A DNA stretch of 64,000 nt. Origin: Paenibacillus lutrae. Lineage in GTDB: Bacteria; Bacillota; Bacilli; Paenibacillales; NBRC-103111. Positions within the stretch are counted from its first letter, which is position 1. Every line of letters begins with the position of its first letter. The notes beneath the pieces are model-generated. The model made no database searches, had not been told where the DNA came from, and was given only the letters and a program-made list of their open reading frames with translations. This document shows positions 8,512-17,547 of this stretch, in pieces. The translations under genes were made by a program, and so were the position numbers. Location: contig NZ_RHLK01000002.1 of assembly GCF_009757775.1 (NCBI RefSeq), positions 316,113 through 380,112 on the forward strand. The letters run 5' to 3'.

Positions 8512-9401
8512 TGCCGGATCATTTTTCTTCCTACCATCCCTTTGTCAATTTGGTTTATTTTACGGGAATACTGCTGTGCAGTATGTTCTTTATGCACCCT
8601 GTGTTTCAAGTTATCGCCCTTATCAGTGCCTTTGTTTACTCCATTATGTTACAGGGCATGAGAGCCCTGCGGTTTAATTTGCTTTACATGATTCCTCTGC
8701 TGCTGATCGTAGCGTTGATGAATCCTGTTTTTAACCATGCGGGAGTTACGATTCTATTTTATTTGAAGAACGGCAATCCCATTACGCTCGAATCCATTCT
8801 CTTTGGCGCGGCGGCAGCCTGTATGTTTGTGACCGTCATCATGTGGTTCTCCTGCTACAACGCCGTAATGACTTCGGATAAATTTATTTATCTATTCGGT
8901 AAAATAATGCCCTCGTTATCTTTGATTTTCTCGATGGTGCTCCGTTTTGTACCCAGATATATCGCGCAAATCAAAGTGATTTCGAATGCCCAGAAATGTA
9001 TAGGCAGAGATGTCACTCAAGGCAATATCCTGAGAAGGGCCCGGAACGGAATGACGATTCTCTCGATTATGACCACATGGGCGCTTGAGAATGCGATTGA
9101 AACTGCAGACTCCATGAAGTCCAGGGGGTATGGACTGCCCAATCGCACAAGCTTCTCCATCTTTCGTTTTGACAACCGGGATAAAACGGTGTTCACCATT
9201 ATGATGGTGCTGCTTGCCGTCCTTCTCCTGGGAGCCATACAGGGGGAGAACACAATCCGGTTCTTCCCCTCTATTAAAGCCGCGAGTATTACACCGTTGA
9301 GTATACTGGTCTATACCGCCTACATGCTTCTCTGCATGATGCCCGTAATCATTAACCTGATGGAGGCAGTGAAATGGAAATCTATCAAATCAAAGATCTA
9401 G
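8511..9401 (+). CDS. ecfT: ECF transporter transmembrane component EcfT
   Basis: The energy-coupling-factor T protein (296 residues) links the ATPases to the substrate-binding S subunit. It has about five to six hydrophobic segments and, near residues 197-208, the T-component signature TADSMKSRGYG; Ala-Arg-Gly coupling motifs of this kind dock into the ATPases. The ATG at 8511 overlaps the upstream TGA by one base, indicating translational coupling; a GTG directly before it (8508) is an alternative start. It overlaps the ATPase gene by 28 bases. Within this operon its cargo is most likely cobalamin. Confidence 0.92.
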   Translation: MPDHFSSYHPFVNLVYFTGILLCSMFFMHPVFQVIALISAFVYSIMLQGMRALRFNLLYMIPLLLIVALMNPVFNHAGVTILFYLKNGNPITLESILFGAAAACMFVTVIMWFSCYNAVMTSDKFIYLFGKIMPSLSLIFSMVLRFVPRYIAQIKVISNAQKCIGRDVTQGNILRRARNGMTILSIMTTWALENAIETADSMKSRGYGLPNRTSFSIFRFDNRDKTVFTIMMVLLAVLLLGAIQGENTIRFFPSIKAASITPLSILVYTAYMLLCMMPVIINLMEAVKWKSIKSKI

Positions 9402-11077
9402 TCTTTACTTTTCCGCAGCAAGATAGAGAGGTGCTGTCTCATCTAAATCTCTCGATTCAGAGCGGAGAGTTTATCACCATTTGCGGCAAATCGGGCTGTG
9501 GCAAGAGCACTTTGCTCAGACAGCTCAAAACCGTTCTTACTCCACACGGGAAAAAGAGCGGGGAGATCTATTACAATGGCCAGCCTATTGAAGAGCTGGA
9601 TCAGCGCACGCAGGCATCTGAAATCGGGTTCGTGCTTCAGAACCCGGACAATCAGATTGTGACCGACAAGGTCTGGCATGAGCTGGCATTCGGACTTGAG
9701 AGTCTGGGATTTGATCCCGGTACGATACGTCTGCGCGTAGCCGAAATGGCCAGCTTTTTTGGAATCCAAACCTGGTTTCACAAAAATGTAACCGAGTTGT
9801 CCGGAGGGCAGAAGCAGCTTCTGAATCTGGCCTCCATTATGGCCATGCATCCTTCGGTGTTAATTCTGGATGAGCCGACTTCTCAGCTGGATCCGATTGC
9901 GGCCGGGGATTTTCTGGAAACCGTGAAGAAAATCAATCAAGAGCTGGGGACGACGATTATTATGACGGAGCACCGTCTGGAAGAGGTACTTCCTGTTTCA
10001 GACCGTCTGGTTGTGATGGATGAAGGAAAGATTATAGCGGATGACGTTCCTTACAAGGTTGGTGAACAACTGTACAGGCTGAACCATCCGATGTTTCGCT
10101 CCATGCCCTCACCGATGCAGATTTATGCAGGGGTGGGCAGCGAACTGCGCTATCCGGTTACGGTCAAGGAAGGACGCCAGTGGCTGAATGCTTTCCTGAG
10201 TGATAGGACGGCAGCGGCAATAGAGGATACGAAGGAAACACCGGACGGGGCGGCCCGTACTGTCGTTAAGTTTAAAGATGTCTGGTTTAAATACGAGAAG
10301 AACGGCACGGATATTATCAAAGATCTTTCTTTTGAAGTGAAGAAGGGGCAGTTTTACTGCATAGTCGGCGGCAATGGAACCGGTAAAACATCGACGTTAT
10401 CTCTGATCAGCGGTATCCTCCAGCCATACCGGGGCAAGGTTCAAGTGAATGGGCAGAATCCTGCCCGGATGAAACCCAAGGAACTCTTCACTCACAATTT
10501 GGGGATCCTTCCGCAGAATCCGCAAACGCTGTTCGTAAAAAAAACGGTCAGGCAGGATTTAGCTGAAATGCTGACCGGCACCGATCTGACTCCTCAAGAA
10601 CAAGCAGGCAAGATTGAGGCGGCGGTAGCTTTTGCGGAGCTCGAAAATTTGCTTGCTATGCACCCTTATGATTTAAGCGGGGGAGAGCAGCAGCGGGCAG
10701 CCCTTGCTAAGGTACTCCTGCTGGAGCCGCAAATCTTACTGTTGGATGAGCCGACCAAAGGTCTGGATGGATTTTTCAAAGAGAAACTCGCCGTATTTCT
10801 ACACAAGCTGAATGCTTCCGGGGTTACCATTATCATGGTCTCGCACGACATCGAGTTTTGCGCCAAGTATGCAGAGGTGTGCGCCATGTTTTTTGATGGA
10901 CGGATCATCACGACGAACAGGGCGAAGCCGTTTTTCGCGGGCAACAGCTTTTATACGACTGCAGCCAATCGGATGGCACGCCATATATGGCGTGAAGGAG
11001 TAACAGTAGAGGATGTGATTGAACGATGCCAGAAAAGCGGCAGGAAAACCGCCGGCTCAGCCGCCGTACTGTATTAG
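9374..11077 (+). CDS. ecfA: ECF transporter ATPase, fused EcfA1-EcfA2
   Basis: Two complete ABC ATPase domains are joined in one 567-residue chain, each able to bind ATP and drive the EcfT/S module. Domain 1 has Walker A GKSGCGKST (near 38), signature LSGGQKQ (near 142) and Walker B VLILDEPTSQLD (near 162). Domain 2 has Walker A GGNGTGKTS (near 332), LSGGEQQ (near 433) and ILLLDEPTKGLD (near 455). In many Firmicutes the dedicated ECF transporters use such fused ATPases, while shared ones use separate EcfA and EcfA' genes. Overlaps with both neighbours (28 and 52 bases) indicate one operon. Confidence 0.94.
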   Translation: MEIYQIKDLVFTFPQQDREVLSHLNLSIQSGEFITICGKSGCGKSTLLRQLKTVLTPHGKKSGEIYYNGQPIEELDQRTQASEIGFVLQNPDNQIVTDKVWHELAFGLESLGFDPGTIRLRVAEMASFFGIQTWFHKNVTELSGGQKQLLNLASIMAMHPSVLILDEPTSQLDPIAAGDFLETVKKINQELGTTIIMTEHRLEEVLPVSDRLVVMDEGKIIADDVPYKVGEQLYRLNHPMFRSMPSPMQIYAGVGSELRYPVTVKEGRQWLNAFLSDRTAAAIEDTKETPDGAARTVVKFKDVWFKYEKNGTDIIKDLSFEVKKGQFYCIVGGNGTGKTSTLSLISGILQPYRGKVQVNGQNPARMKPKELFTHNLGILPQNPQTLFVKKTVRQDLAEMLTGTDLTPQEQAGKIEAAVAFAELENLLAMHPYDLSGGEQQRAALAKVLLLEPQILLLDEPTKGLDGFFKEKLAVFLHKLNASGVTIIMVSHDIEFCAKYAEVCAMFFDGRIITTNRAKPFFAGNSFYTTAANRMARHIWREGVTVEDVIERCQKSGRKTAGSAAVLY

Positions 11078-11754
11078 CCGCTCTGCTGATCCTTATTCTT
11101 ATTCCGGCTACGATCCTGCTGGGCGTATTTGTCTTAAACGACCGGAAATATTATTTCATCAGCTTATTGATTGTCCTCTATACGATGATTCCATTTGCTA
11201 TGGTGTTTGAGAACCGCAAGCCGCAGGCACGGGAGTTAATCGTGATCGCTGTACTGGCGGCGATTGCAGTCGCCGGACGCGCAGCCTTTTTCATGCTGCC
11301 CCAGTTCAAGCCGGTAGTCGCTATCGTTATTATCGCAGGGGTAAGCTTTGGAGCGGAGGCTGGTTTTCTTGTAGGAGCTATTGCCGGCTTTGTATCTAAT
11401 TTCTACTTTGGACAGGGACCGTGGACCCCATGGCAGATGTTCTGCTTTGGAATCATTGGATTTCTGGCCGGTGTTTTATTTAAAAAAGGGCTTCTTCAAA
11501 AATCAAAACTATCGCTATGTATTTTTGGAGGGTTGTCGACGTTTGTGATTTATGGAGGCATTATTAATCTCGGCTCTCTGCTGATGTTCACTCCCCAGTT
11601 CTCCTGGCCCGCACTGCTGGCCACCTATGCATCCGGTTTTTGGTTTGATTTGGTGCATGCCATAGCGACGGTATTCTTCCTGTTCGTTCTTTCCCGGCCC
11701 ATGTTTGATAAGCTGGATCGCATCAAGATCAAGTACGGACTTATCGAACCTTAG
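11026..11754 (+). CDS. ECF transporter S component, probable cobalamin-binding subunit
   Basis: A 242-residue integral membrane protein with about six hydrophobic segments after a basic N-terminus. The central part (AGRAAFFMLPQFKPVVAIVI, then a Gly-rich membrane helix) has the look of S components of dedicated B12 ECF transporters. It is the specificity subunit of the T-A-S set encoded here and is predicted to bind B12 because the whole operon sits under a cobalamin riboswitch. Start ATG lies inside the ATPase gene (52-base overlap). A different corrinoid or a precursor such as cobinamide would also fit. Confidence 0.85.
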   Translation: MPEKRQENRRLSRRTVLAALLILILIPATILLGVFVLNDRKYYFISLLIVLYTMIPFAMVFENRKPQARELIVIAVLAAIAVAGRAAFFMLPQFKPVVAIVIIAGVSFGAEAGFLVGAIAGFVSNFYFGQGPWTPWQMFCFGIIGFLAGVLFKKGLLQKSKLSLCIFGGLSTFVIYGGIINLGSLLMFTPQFSWPALLATYASGFWFDLVHAIATVFFLFVLSRPMFDKLDRIKIKYGLIEP

Positions 11755-11785
11755 ATGCTGTTTTAAAAAAATCACCTGCTCTAGA

Positions 11786-11823
11786 GGTCAACCTGTGCGT
11801 TATCGGGGTTGGCCTTTTTTTTG
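11786..11823 (+). terminator. Terminator of the B12 uptake operon
   Basis: GGTCAACC ... GGTTGGCC stem followed by a run of eight T residues, 30 bases after the S-component stop codon. It closes the operon that starts at the riboswitch. Confidence 0.9.
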
Positions 11824-12046
11824 ATGGTTATGGGAGCGGCAAAACAGCTGTTTTCCGGGTAATAACGCAGAATTCAAACATAATCAGATTTAGTTTGCGG
11901 ATCAGCAATCAGACTAAATAAATGTGTGTTTATTTATCATAAAGTTATTAAATTTTAATAAACAATAACATATAATATCTAGTTAATGATAGATGTATGA
12001 ATGAATTGTTTGGACATATCGTTTTAAAGAAAGGAGGAGAAACCAA

Positions 12047-13255
12047 GTGCTAAGCAATCGCTATGTGCGGACGATTATCCTTTCACGTGTGCTTCTGCAA
12101 ATGGGGATATGGATAAGGAACTTTGCTGTGCTTTTATATGTAACGGATTTAACGGATAATGATCCGCTGTATGTCTCGTTGATTTCCGTTGCAGAATTTG
12201 CGCCCATTTTTATTTTTGCCATCATTGGAGGAACGATCGCCGACCGCTGGCGCCCGAAGAGAACGATGTTAGGGAGCGATCTGCTCTCTGCGCTCTCTGT
12301 CGTGTTTGTTTTGGCGGCAATGCTGAATGGAGCCTGGTATGCGCTCCTGTTAGGAACGTTTGTATCGGCCAGCCTGTCTCAATTCTCGCAGCCATCGGCG
12401 ATGAAACTCTATAAGAATCATGTGCCGGCTGAGCACCTGCAGGGTGTGATGGCATTGTCTCAATCGCTGGCAGCTGTTTTTATGGTCCTGGGACCGATCA
12501 TCGGCACCTTTGTCTTTCTTCAGTATGGCATAGAGATTTCTCTCGTTGTGACGACCCTCATGTTCTTAGGCTCAGCCGTTATTCTGTCTCAGCTCCCCCG
12601 TGATACGAAGGAAACGTCCATGACGGCAAGGGCCGGATTTATGAAGGAAATGCTGGCCGGTTTCCGGTATGTAAGAGCTAATCGCGCGCTGAGAACGCTG
12701 AGCGCTGCATTCGCAGCTTCCGGGTTGGCAGCAGGCTTGGTCCAGCCGTTACTGCTTTTTATTACGATCGAGAAATTAGTACAGGACAAACAATTTCTGC
12801 AATGGCTGCTGACGGCTAATGGTACTGCTATGCTGCTGGGCGGAATTATAATTATGGGAGCAGCCAAGAAGGTGCAGCCTCAGGTTATGCTTGCTACCGG
12901 CTTAGTAGTGAGTGCCTTCTGCACAATCGGAGCCGGTGCATCTACAGTGACCCTGCTGACTATGATGATCCAAGTCATTAGCGGTTTCTTTTATCCTTGT
13001 ATCCAAGTCGGTATCCAGACTCTTATTATCAGAAATACGGAAAGCGCGTATATGGGCCGGGTCGGGGGAGCGATCACTCCTATTTTTATGGGAATGATGG
13101 TAATAGGCATGTCGGCCGCCGGTTATTTAAAAGCTGTGTTTTCCCTGTTCACGGTCTATGCCGCAAGTGCTGCGCTGCTTCTGCTTGGCGCCCTTCTATT
13201 AGCTCCCCTCCTACAGAAGAAGGTCAAACCTGGGGATATGGCCCGGCAGCATTAG
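12047..13255 (+). CDS. MFS transporter (MFS_3/EntS-like exporter family)
   Basis: The 402-residue protein has about twelve hydrophobic segments and the loop 2-3 signature GGTIADRWRPKRTM (MFS motif A) at about residues 61-75. Overall it resembles the EntS/MFS_3 group, whose members export siderophores, macrolides or other small molecules; the substrate cannot be predicted. It starts at GTG with AAGGAGGAG a few bases upstream and stands alone between two terminators. An AT-rich leader with a short palindrome (AAATAAA-N6-TTTATTT, 11916-11935) precedes it and may be an operator. Confidence 0.85.
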   Translation: MLSNRYVRTIILSRVLLQMGIWIRNFAVLLYVTDLTDNDPLYVSLISVAEFAPIFIFAIIGGTIADRWRPKRTMLGSDLLSALSVVFVLAAMLNGAWYALLLGTFVSASLSQFSQPSAMKLYKNHVPAEHLQGVMALSQSLAAVFMVLGPIIGTFVFLQYGIEISLVVTTLMFLGSAVILSQLPRDTKETSMTARAGFMKEMLAGFRYVRANRALRTLSAAFAASGLAAGLVQPLLLFITIEKLVQDKQFLQWLLTANGTAMLLGGIIIMGAAKKVQPQVMLATGLVVSAFCTIGAGASTVTLLTMMIQVISGFFYPCIQVGIQTLIIRNTESAYMGRVGGAITPIFMGMMVIGMSAAGYLKAVFSLFTVYAASAALLLLGALLLAPLLQKKVKPGDMARQH

Positions 13256-13324
13256 GGAAGATATACAAAGGAATTCCTACAGGAGAGAGGTCCGGTTTTC
13301 CACATCCAGACTACTCGCGGTAAC

Positions 13325-13357
13325 GAAGCGCAGCCATCTTGGCTGCGTTTTTTTATC
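13325..13357 (+). terminator. Terminator after the MFS gene
   Basis: CGCAGCCA-TC-TTGGCTGCG stem followed by seven T residues, about 70 bases after the MFS stop codon. Confidence 0.9.
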
Positions 13358-13548
13358 CGGTAAGCCGAACATACAGCCGTCCATTTGGTAAACCCGCCGC
13401 TTTCTTTGACAGTTACCGGGATTTCGTATTAACTAGAAGTAATAGGCGAGCGGAACAGCTTGCGGTTACAGGTTAGAGAAACAAGATAGAAGGCTCCCGT
13501 CAGGAGAAGCCTCTCCCCATTAAACTTCTACAGATTGGAGCGCGGAGC

Positions 13549-15381
13549 ATGTATCGCAGTTTAGAAGAGTGCGTCATCGATTTGGAGAAAAACGGTCATT
13601 TGGTTCGTATTCATGAAGAAGTGGATCCCTATCTGGAAATGGCTGCTATTCATATGAGAGTTCACGAAGCAGGGGGGCCTGCTTTATTGTTTGAGAGGGT
13701 CAAAGGATCGAAGTTTAGGGCGGTATCCAATCTGTTCGGTACGGTAGAGCGCAGCAAGTTTATTTTCCGGCATACCTGGGAAGCCGTTCAGAACGTAATG
13801 GCAGTGCGCAACGACCCGATGCAGGCCTTGAAGCACCCTCTGAAAAATGTCGGAGCGGGGCTGGCGGCGGTAAAGGCTCTGCCGCTTAAGAATAACGGCG
13901 GTCAGCCGGTTGCCGCGCAGGAGATTAAGATATCGGATCTTCCCCTGATTCAGCACTGGCCGGACGACGGGGGGGCATTCGTCACTCTGCCTCAAGTATA
14001 CTCGGAGAATCCGGAGAAGGCCGGAATTATGAATTCCAATCTGGGGATGTACCGTATTCAGCTCAGCGGCAACGAATACGAGATGGACAAAGAGATCGGG
14101 CTGCATTATCAGATCCACCGGGGGATCGGAATTCATCAAGAGAAGGCCAACAGACGAGGCCAGTCGCTGAAGGTCAGCTGCTTCATAGGCGGCCCTCCGG
14201 CCCACACGCTGTCGGCGGTTATGCCCCTTCCGGAGGGCCTCAGCGAGATGACCTTTGCGGGTCTGCTATCGGGCCGCCGTTTTCGCTACAGCTATATCGA
14301 TGGCTTCTGCATTAGTAACGAAGCGGATTTCGTTATAACCGGAGAAATTCATCCTGGAGAGACCAAGCCGGAGGGGCCCTTTGGCGACCACCTGGGTTAC
14401 TACAGCCTGATTCATCCTTTCCCCGTCATGAAAGTACACAAAGTGTATGCCAAACCTAATGCCATATGGCCGTTTACGGTAGTCGGCCGGCCGCCGCAGG
14501 AAGATACGGCATTCGGTGAACTCATTCATGAATTAACAGGAGATGCGATCAAGCAGGAAATTCCGGGTGTAAAAGAGGTCCATGCCGTTGATGCCGCGGG
14601 TGTACACCCGCTGCTGTTTGCGATCGGCAGTGAGCGCTACACGCCTTATCAGCAGGTTAAGCAGCCCACCGAAATGCTCACGATCGCTAACCGGATCTTA
14701 GGGACCGGGCAGCTGAGCCTGGCGAAGTATTTGTTCATCACCGCCGAAGAGAATCAACCGCTCGATACTCACCGGGAAGCGGATTTCTTAACCTACATGA
14801 TGGAGCGGATTGACCTGCGGCGTGATATTCATTTCTACACCAATACCACCATTGATACATTGGATTATTCGGGTACCGGACTCAACACCGGGAGCAAGGT
14901 TGTGTTTGCGGCTTATGGAGATAAACGGAGGGAACTGTGTCTGGAGGTCCCTGAAGCCTTGAAAGAGCTGCGGGTCTTTGAACAGCCACGTTTGATCATG
15001 CCGGGCATCGTGGCACTGCAAGGGCCGGCATTTACGACTTATCCGGATGCCGCCAGGGAGATTCAGGAATGGAGTGATGCAATTCAGTCCAGAGGTCAAG
15101 TGGCGTCTTGTCCCATGATCATCCTTAGTGATGACAGCAGCTTTATGAGTGAGACCATTTCTAACTTCCTGTGGGCAACCTTTACGCGCAGCAATCCTTC
15201 TCACGACATCCATGGCGTGAACGGCTCCTATGAGCATAAGCACTGGGGCTGCGATCAAGTCATCATTGACGCCCGTATTAAGCCTCATCATGCACCCCCA
15301 TTAATTTCCGATCCGATCGTTGAGAAGAACATCGGACGGTTGTTCGTCCAAGGCGCAAGCCTGGGCGGGATTAAGCTTTAG
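13549..15381 (+). CDS. UbiD family decarboxylase
   Basis: This 610-residue enzyme belongs to the prenylated-FMN-dependent UbiD decarboxylase family, which reversibly removes CO2 from aromatic or unsaturated acids. The N-terminal half has the family segment MNSNLGMYRIQL and a mid-protein block GEIHPGETKPEGPFGDHLG followed by YY, corresponding to the metal/cofactor-binding region with its conserved acidic residues. Length and the start MYRSLEECVIDLEKNGHLVR fit the long UbiD form common in Bacteroidetes and Bacilli. No ubiX (prFMN synthase) is in the window. The substrate is not evident; a menaquinone-related role has been assigned to some relatives. Confidence 0.88.
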   Translation: MYRSLEECVIDLEKNGHLVRIHEEVDPYLEMAAIHMRVHEAGGPALLFERVKGSKFRAVSNLFGTVERSKFIFRHTWEAVQNVMAVRNDPMQALKHPLKNVGAGLAAVKALPLKNNGGQPVAAQEIKISDLPLIQHWPDDGGAFVTLPQVYSENPEKAGIMNSNLGMYRIQLSGNEYEMDKEIGLHYQIHRGIGIHQEKANRRGQSLKVSCFIGGPPAHTLSAVMPLPEGLSEMTFAGLLSGRRFRYSYIDGFCISNEADFVITGEIHPGETKPEGPFGDHLGYYSLIHPFPVMKVHKVYAKPNAIWPFTVVGRPPQEDTAFGELIHELTGDAIKQEIPGVKEVHAVDAAGVHPLLFAIGSERYTPYQQVKQPTEMLTIANRILGTGQLSLAKYLFITAEENQPLDTHREADFLTYMMERIDLRRDIHFYTNTTIDTLDYSGTGLNTGSKVVFAAYGDKRRELCLEVPEALKELRVFEQPRLIMPGIVALQGPAFTTYPDAAREIQEWSDAIQSRGQVASCPMIILSDDSSFMSETISNFLWATFTRSNPSHDIHGVNGSYEHKHWGCDQVIIDARIKPHHAPPLISDPIVEKNIGRLFVQGASLGGIKL

Positions 15382-15440
15382 CTTAAGCTTTATCGTGAAT
15401 AGCTAGAAGAGACTCCGCAAGTTCCAAACGGGCATAAAGG

Positions 15441-15459
15441 CGGCAGCAATGCCGTTTTT
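15441..15459 (+). terminator. Short terminator-like hairpin after the UbiD gene
   Basis: CGGCA-GCAA-TGCCG followed by TTTTT, 60 bases downstream of the stop codon. The stem is only five pairs, so this is a modest candidate. Confidence 0.55.
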
Positions 15460-15654
15460 GTGCTTTAATTGAGGTTAGATGCTGTCAGGTGCAGTATCTG
15501 TCTTTTAAATAATGAACCGATCAAAAGTTGTTGTAATTTTACTCAACATTGACTATTTATTTTTATATTAAAACTAGCCTGTCAAATATTCAAAGTTGGA
15601 TATACAACAGGCAGCAGTAAAAGGTATTCCTAGATTTGTGAAGGAAGTGGCGAA

Positions 15655-16182
15655 ATGACACGGTTAATGGTATTAGGTTTACTAAAGAAACAGCCCATGT
15701 CCGGTTATGAGATCCAACGATTTCTGCAGCTGGATCATGTGAATCAATGGGCAGAGATATTACCAGGTTCTATCTACCATGCTCTCAAAAAGCTGGAGAG
15801 CGAGAGTTATATTGAAATAGATACTATCGAGCATACAGGTAACCGGGCCAAAGCAACCTACATCATTACAGATCAGGGAGAGCAGGAGTATGCACGTCTT
15901 ATTGAAGAGTCTTTATCGAGACCTTCACTTGTGTTCCCTACGGATATTTATACGGCGCTTCTTTTTCATGGGGATCTGGCCAGAGAACAGGTGCTTATCG
16001 CCGTGGAGAGTCAGATCGACCTCATTCGCAAGAAATACGATGAAACCCGGACTGCTCAAGCGGAACAAAATGACCTGTCTGATGAGGAGGTCCTCATTTT
16101 TGATCACATGTATAGTTTATTTAAGGCTCATTTGAAATTATTGAATGGAATCAGGCTGTATATTCAAAGGAACAAAAAGTAG
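15655..16182 (+). CDS. PadR family transcriptional regulator
   Basis: A 175-residue regulator with the N-terminal winged-helix of the PadR family (about 1-75: VLGLLKKQPMSGYEIQRFL, then PGSIYHALKKLESESYI) and a longer helical C-terminal domain (about 90-172) of the Vir/subfamily-1 type. PadR proteins usually repress a neighbouring transporter or phenolic-acid gene, but none is adjacent; the UbiD decarboxylase 270 bases upstream is a possible target, since phenolic-acid decarboxylases are classical PadR targets. The ATG is preceded by GGAAG. Confidence 0.9.
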   Translation: MTRLMVLGLLKKQPMSGYEIQRFLQLDHVNQWAEILPGSIYHALKKLESESYIEIDTIEHTGNRAKATYIITDQGEQEYARLIEESLSRPSLVFPTDIYTALLFHGDLAREQVLIAVESQIDLIRKKYDETRTAQAEQNDLSDEEVLIFDHMYSLFKAHLKLLNGIRLYIQRNKK

Positions 16183-16313
16183 AGGCAGGAGACACCTATT
16201 TTTAATATGTAGAGACTCCGTGATGTGGAAGAGCTGTATACAGATAAAAGGAGGGATAAAAGAGCCGGAAATATACAGATAATAACAGTCAAAATTGGTG
16301 AAAATAAAAAAGC

Positions 16314-16341
16314 TTGTATTCTTCTGAATTTCTGTTACAAT
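16314..16341 (+). promoter_or_regulatory. Sigma-A promoter of the tRNA cluster
   Basis: TTGTAT (16314-16319), a 16-base spacer and TACAAT (16336-16341), ending 33 bases before the first tRNA. No other promoter is obvious within the cluster, so the ten tRNAs are probably one transcript. Confidence 0.65.
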
Positions 16342-16374
16342 AATCTTTGTCGCCAAAAACGACAGTCCAAATAA

Positions 16375-16446
16375 GGCCCGTTGGTCAAGGGGTTAAGACA
16401 CCTCCCTTTCACGGAGGTAACAGGGGTTCGAATCCCCTACGGGTCA
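16375..16446 (+). tRNA. tRNA-Glu (TTC)
   Basis: Cloverleaf with acceptor GGCCCGT/ACGGGTC, anticodon loop CTTTCAC (anticodon TTC) and TTCGAATCC T-loop. CCA is not encoded. First gene of the cluster. Confidence 0.96.
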
Positions 16447-16461
16447 TTAAGTAACTTTTAT

Positions 16462-16537
16462 GGAGGCTTAGCTCAGCTGGGAGAGCATCTGCCTTACAAG
16501 CAGAGGGTCGGCGGTTCGATCCCGTCAGCCTCCACCA
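16462..16537 (+). tRNA. tRNA-Val (TAC)
   Basis: Acceptor GGAGGCT/AGCCTCC, anticodon loop CTTACAA (TAC), encoded CCA end. Confidence 0.96.
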
Positions 16538-16552
16538 TAATTAGTTTACTGA

Positions 16553-16626
<74 letters not shown>

Positions 16627-16636
16627 TTAATTACCT

Positions 16637-16713
16637 GGAGCTGTGGTGTAGAGGCCTAACATGCCTGCCTGTCACGCAGGAGACCGCGGGTTCGAATCCC
16701 GTCAGCTCCGCCA
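16637..16713 (+). tRNA. tRNA-Asp (GTC)
   Basis: Acceptor GGAGCTG/CAGCTCC, anticodon loop CTGTCAC (GTC), encoded CCA end. Confidence 0.96.
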
Positions 16714-16760
16714 TTTTTCTTCATTAGATGGATAAGAATGGCCGGAAGTGACCATAATAA

Positions 16761-16836
<76 letters not shown>

Positions 16837-16859
16837 TTATCATCCACACAACTTCATAT

Positions 16860-16935
<76 letters not shown>

Positions 16936-16942
16936 TTTTCAT

Positions 16943-17028
16943 GGAGGCTTAGCGAAGTGGCCAAACGCAGCAGACTGTAAATCTGTTCTCTGACGAGTTC
17001 GGTGGTTCGAATCCATCAGCCTCCACCA
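16943..17028 (+). tRNA. tRNA-Tyr (GTA)
   Basis: Class II tRNA with a long variable arm, acceptor GGAGGCT/AGCCTCC, anticodon loop CTGTAAA (GTA), encoded CCA end. Confidence 0.96.
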
Positions 17029-17038
17029 GTTTTTCCAA

Positions 17039-17111
17039 GAGCCATTAGCTCAGTTGGTAGAGCACCTGACTTTTAATCAGGGTGTCGAAGGTTCGAGTCC
17101 TTCATGGCTCA
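17039..17111 (+). tRNA. tRNA-Lys (TTT)
   Basis: Acceptor GAGCCAT/ATGGCTC, anticodon loop CTTTTAA (TTT). CCA is not encoded. Confidence 0.96.
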
Positions 17112-17128
17112 CTTTTATAGTGTCATAC

Positions 17129-17213
17129 GCGGTCGTGGTGGAACGGCAGACACGCTATCTTGAGGGGGTAGTGCCCAATGGGCGTGAGGGTTCAAATCCC
17201 TCCGACCGCACCA
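17129..17213 (+). tRNA. tRNA-Leu (GAG)
   Basis: Class II tRNA, acceptor GCGGTCG/CGACCGC, anticodon stem CTATC/GGTAG around loop TTGAGGG (GAG), encoded CCA end. Confidence 0.95.
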
Positions 17214-17221
17214 TACCTCAT

Positions 17222-17305
17222 GCGGACATGGCGGAATTGGCAGACGCGCTAGATTCAGGTTCTAGTGGTGTAACAGCCGTGGAGGTTCGAGTCCTCTTGT
17301 CCGCA
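17222..17305 (+). tRNA. tRNA-Leu (CAG)
   Basis: Class II tRNA, acceptor GCGGACA/TGTCCGC, anticodon stem CTAGA/TCTAG around loop TTCAGGT (CAG). CCA is not encoded. Last gene of the cluster. Confidence 0.95.
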
Positions 17306-17320
17306 TCGCAGTTGGAATTA

Positions 17321-17369
17321 AGGAAAGACCCGGTCAGCATTTGCTGACCGGGTCTTTCCTTTTTTTTGT
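17321..17369 (+). terminator. Terminator of the tRNA cluster
   Basis: A near-perfect 20-bp stem (AAGGAAAGACCCGGTCAGCA with its complement) around TTT, followed by eight T residues. Very strong, immediately after the last tRNA. Confidence 0.95.
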
Positions 17370-17379
17370 AATTCATGTA

Positions 17380-17408
17380 TTGGCGCCGACCTCCAACAAT
17401 GTTATAAT
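17380..17408 (+). promoter_or_regulatory. Sigma-A promoter of the trpE-G fusion gene
   Basis: TTGGCG (17380-17385), a 17-base spacer and a consensus TATAAT (17403-17408). About 130 bases of leader separate it from the start codon. I see no T-box specifier hairpin or run of Trp codons in that leader. Confidence 0.75.
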
Positions 17409-17547
17409 GAGCCTCAGAGTTGAGTTTATTTTAGATTAGCTGAGACGAGACAGGTTGAGAAGAGCCGGAGCCGAGATGAGATGTTTATTTGTGTTTCCCT
17501 CCTCTATTTACCCCTGTTCTCCTCTGTAGACAAACGGAGGTTAGAAG

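Noticed and set aside
13549-15381. UbiD as a ubiquinone biosynthesis gene
   Set aside because: Gram-positive Bacillales make menaquinone, and no ubi genes are present, so only the family is named.
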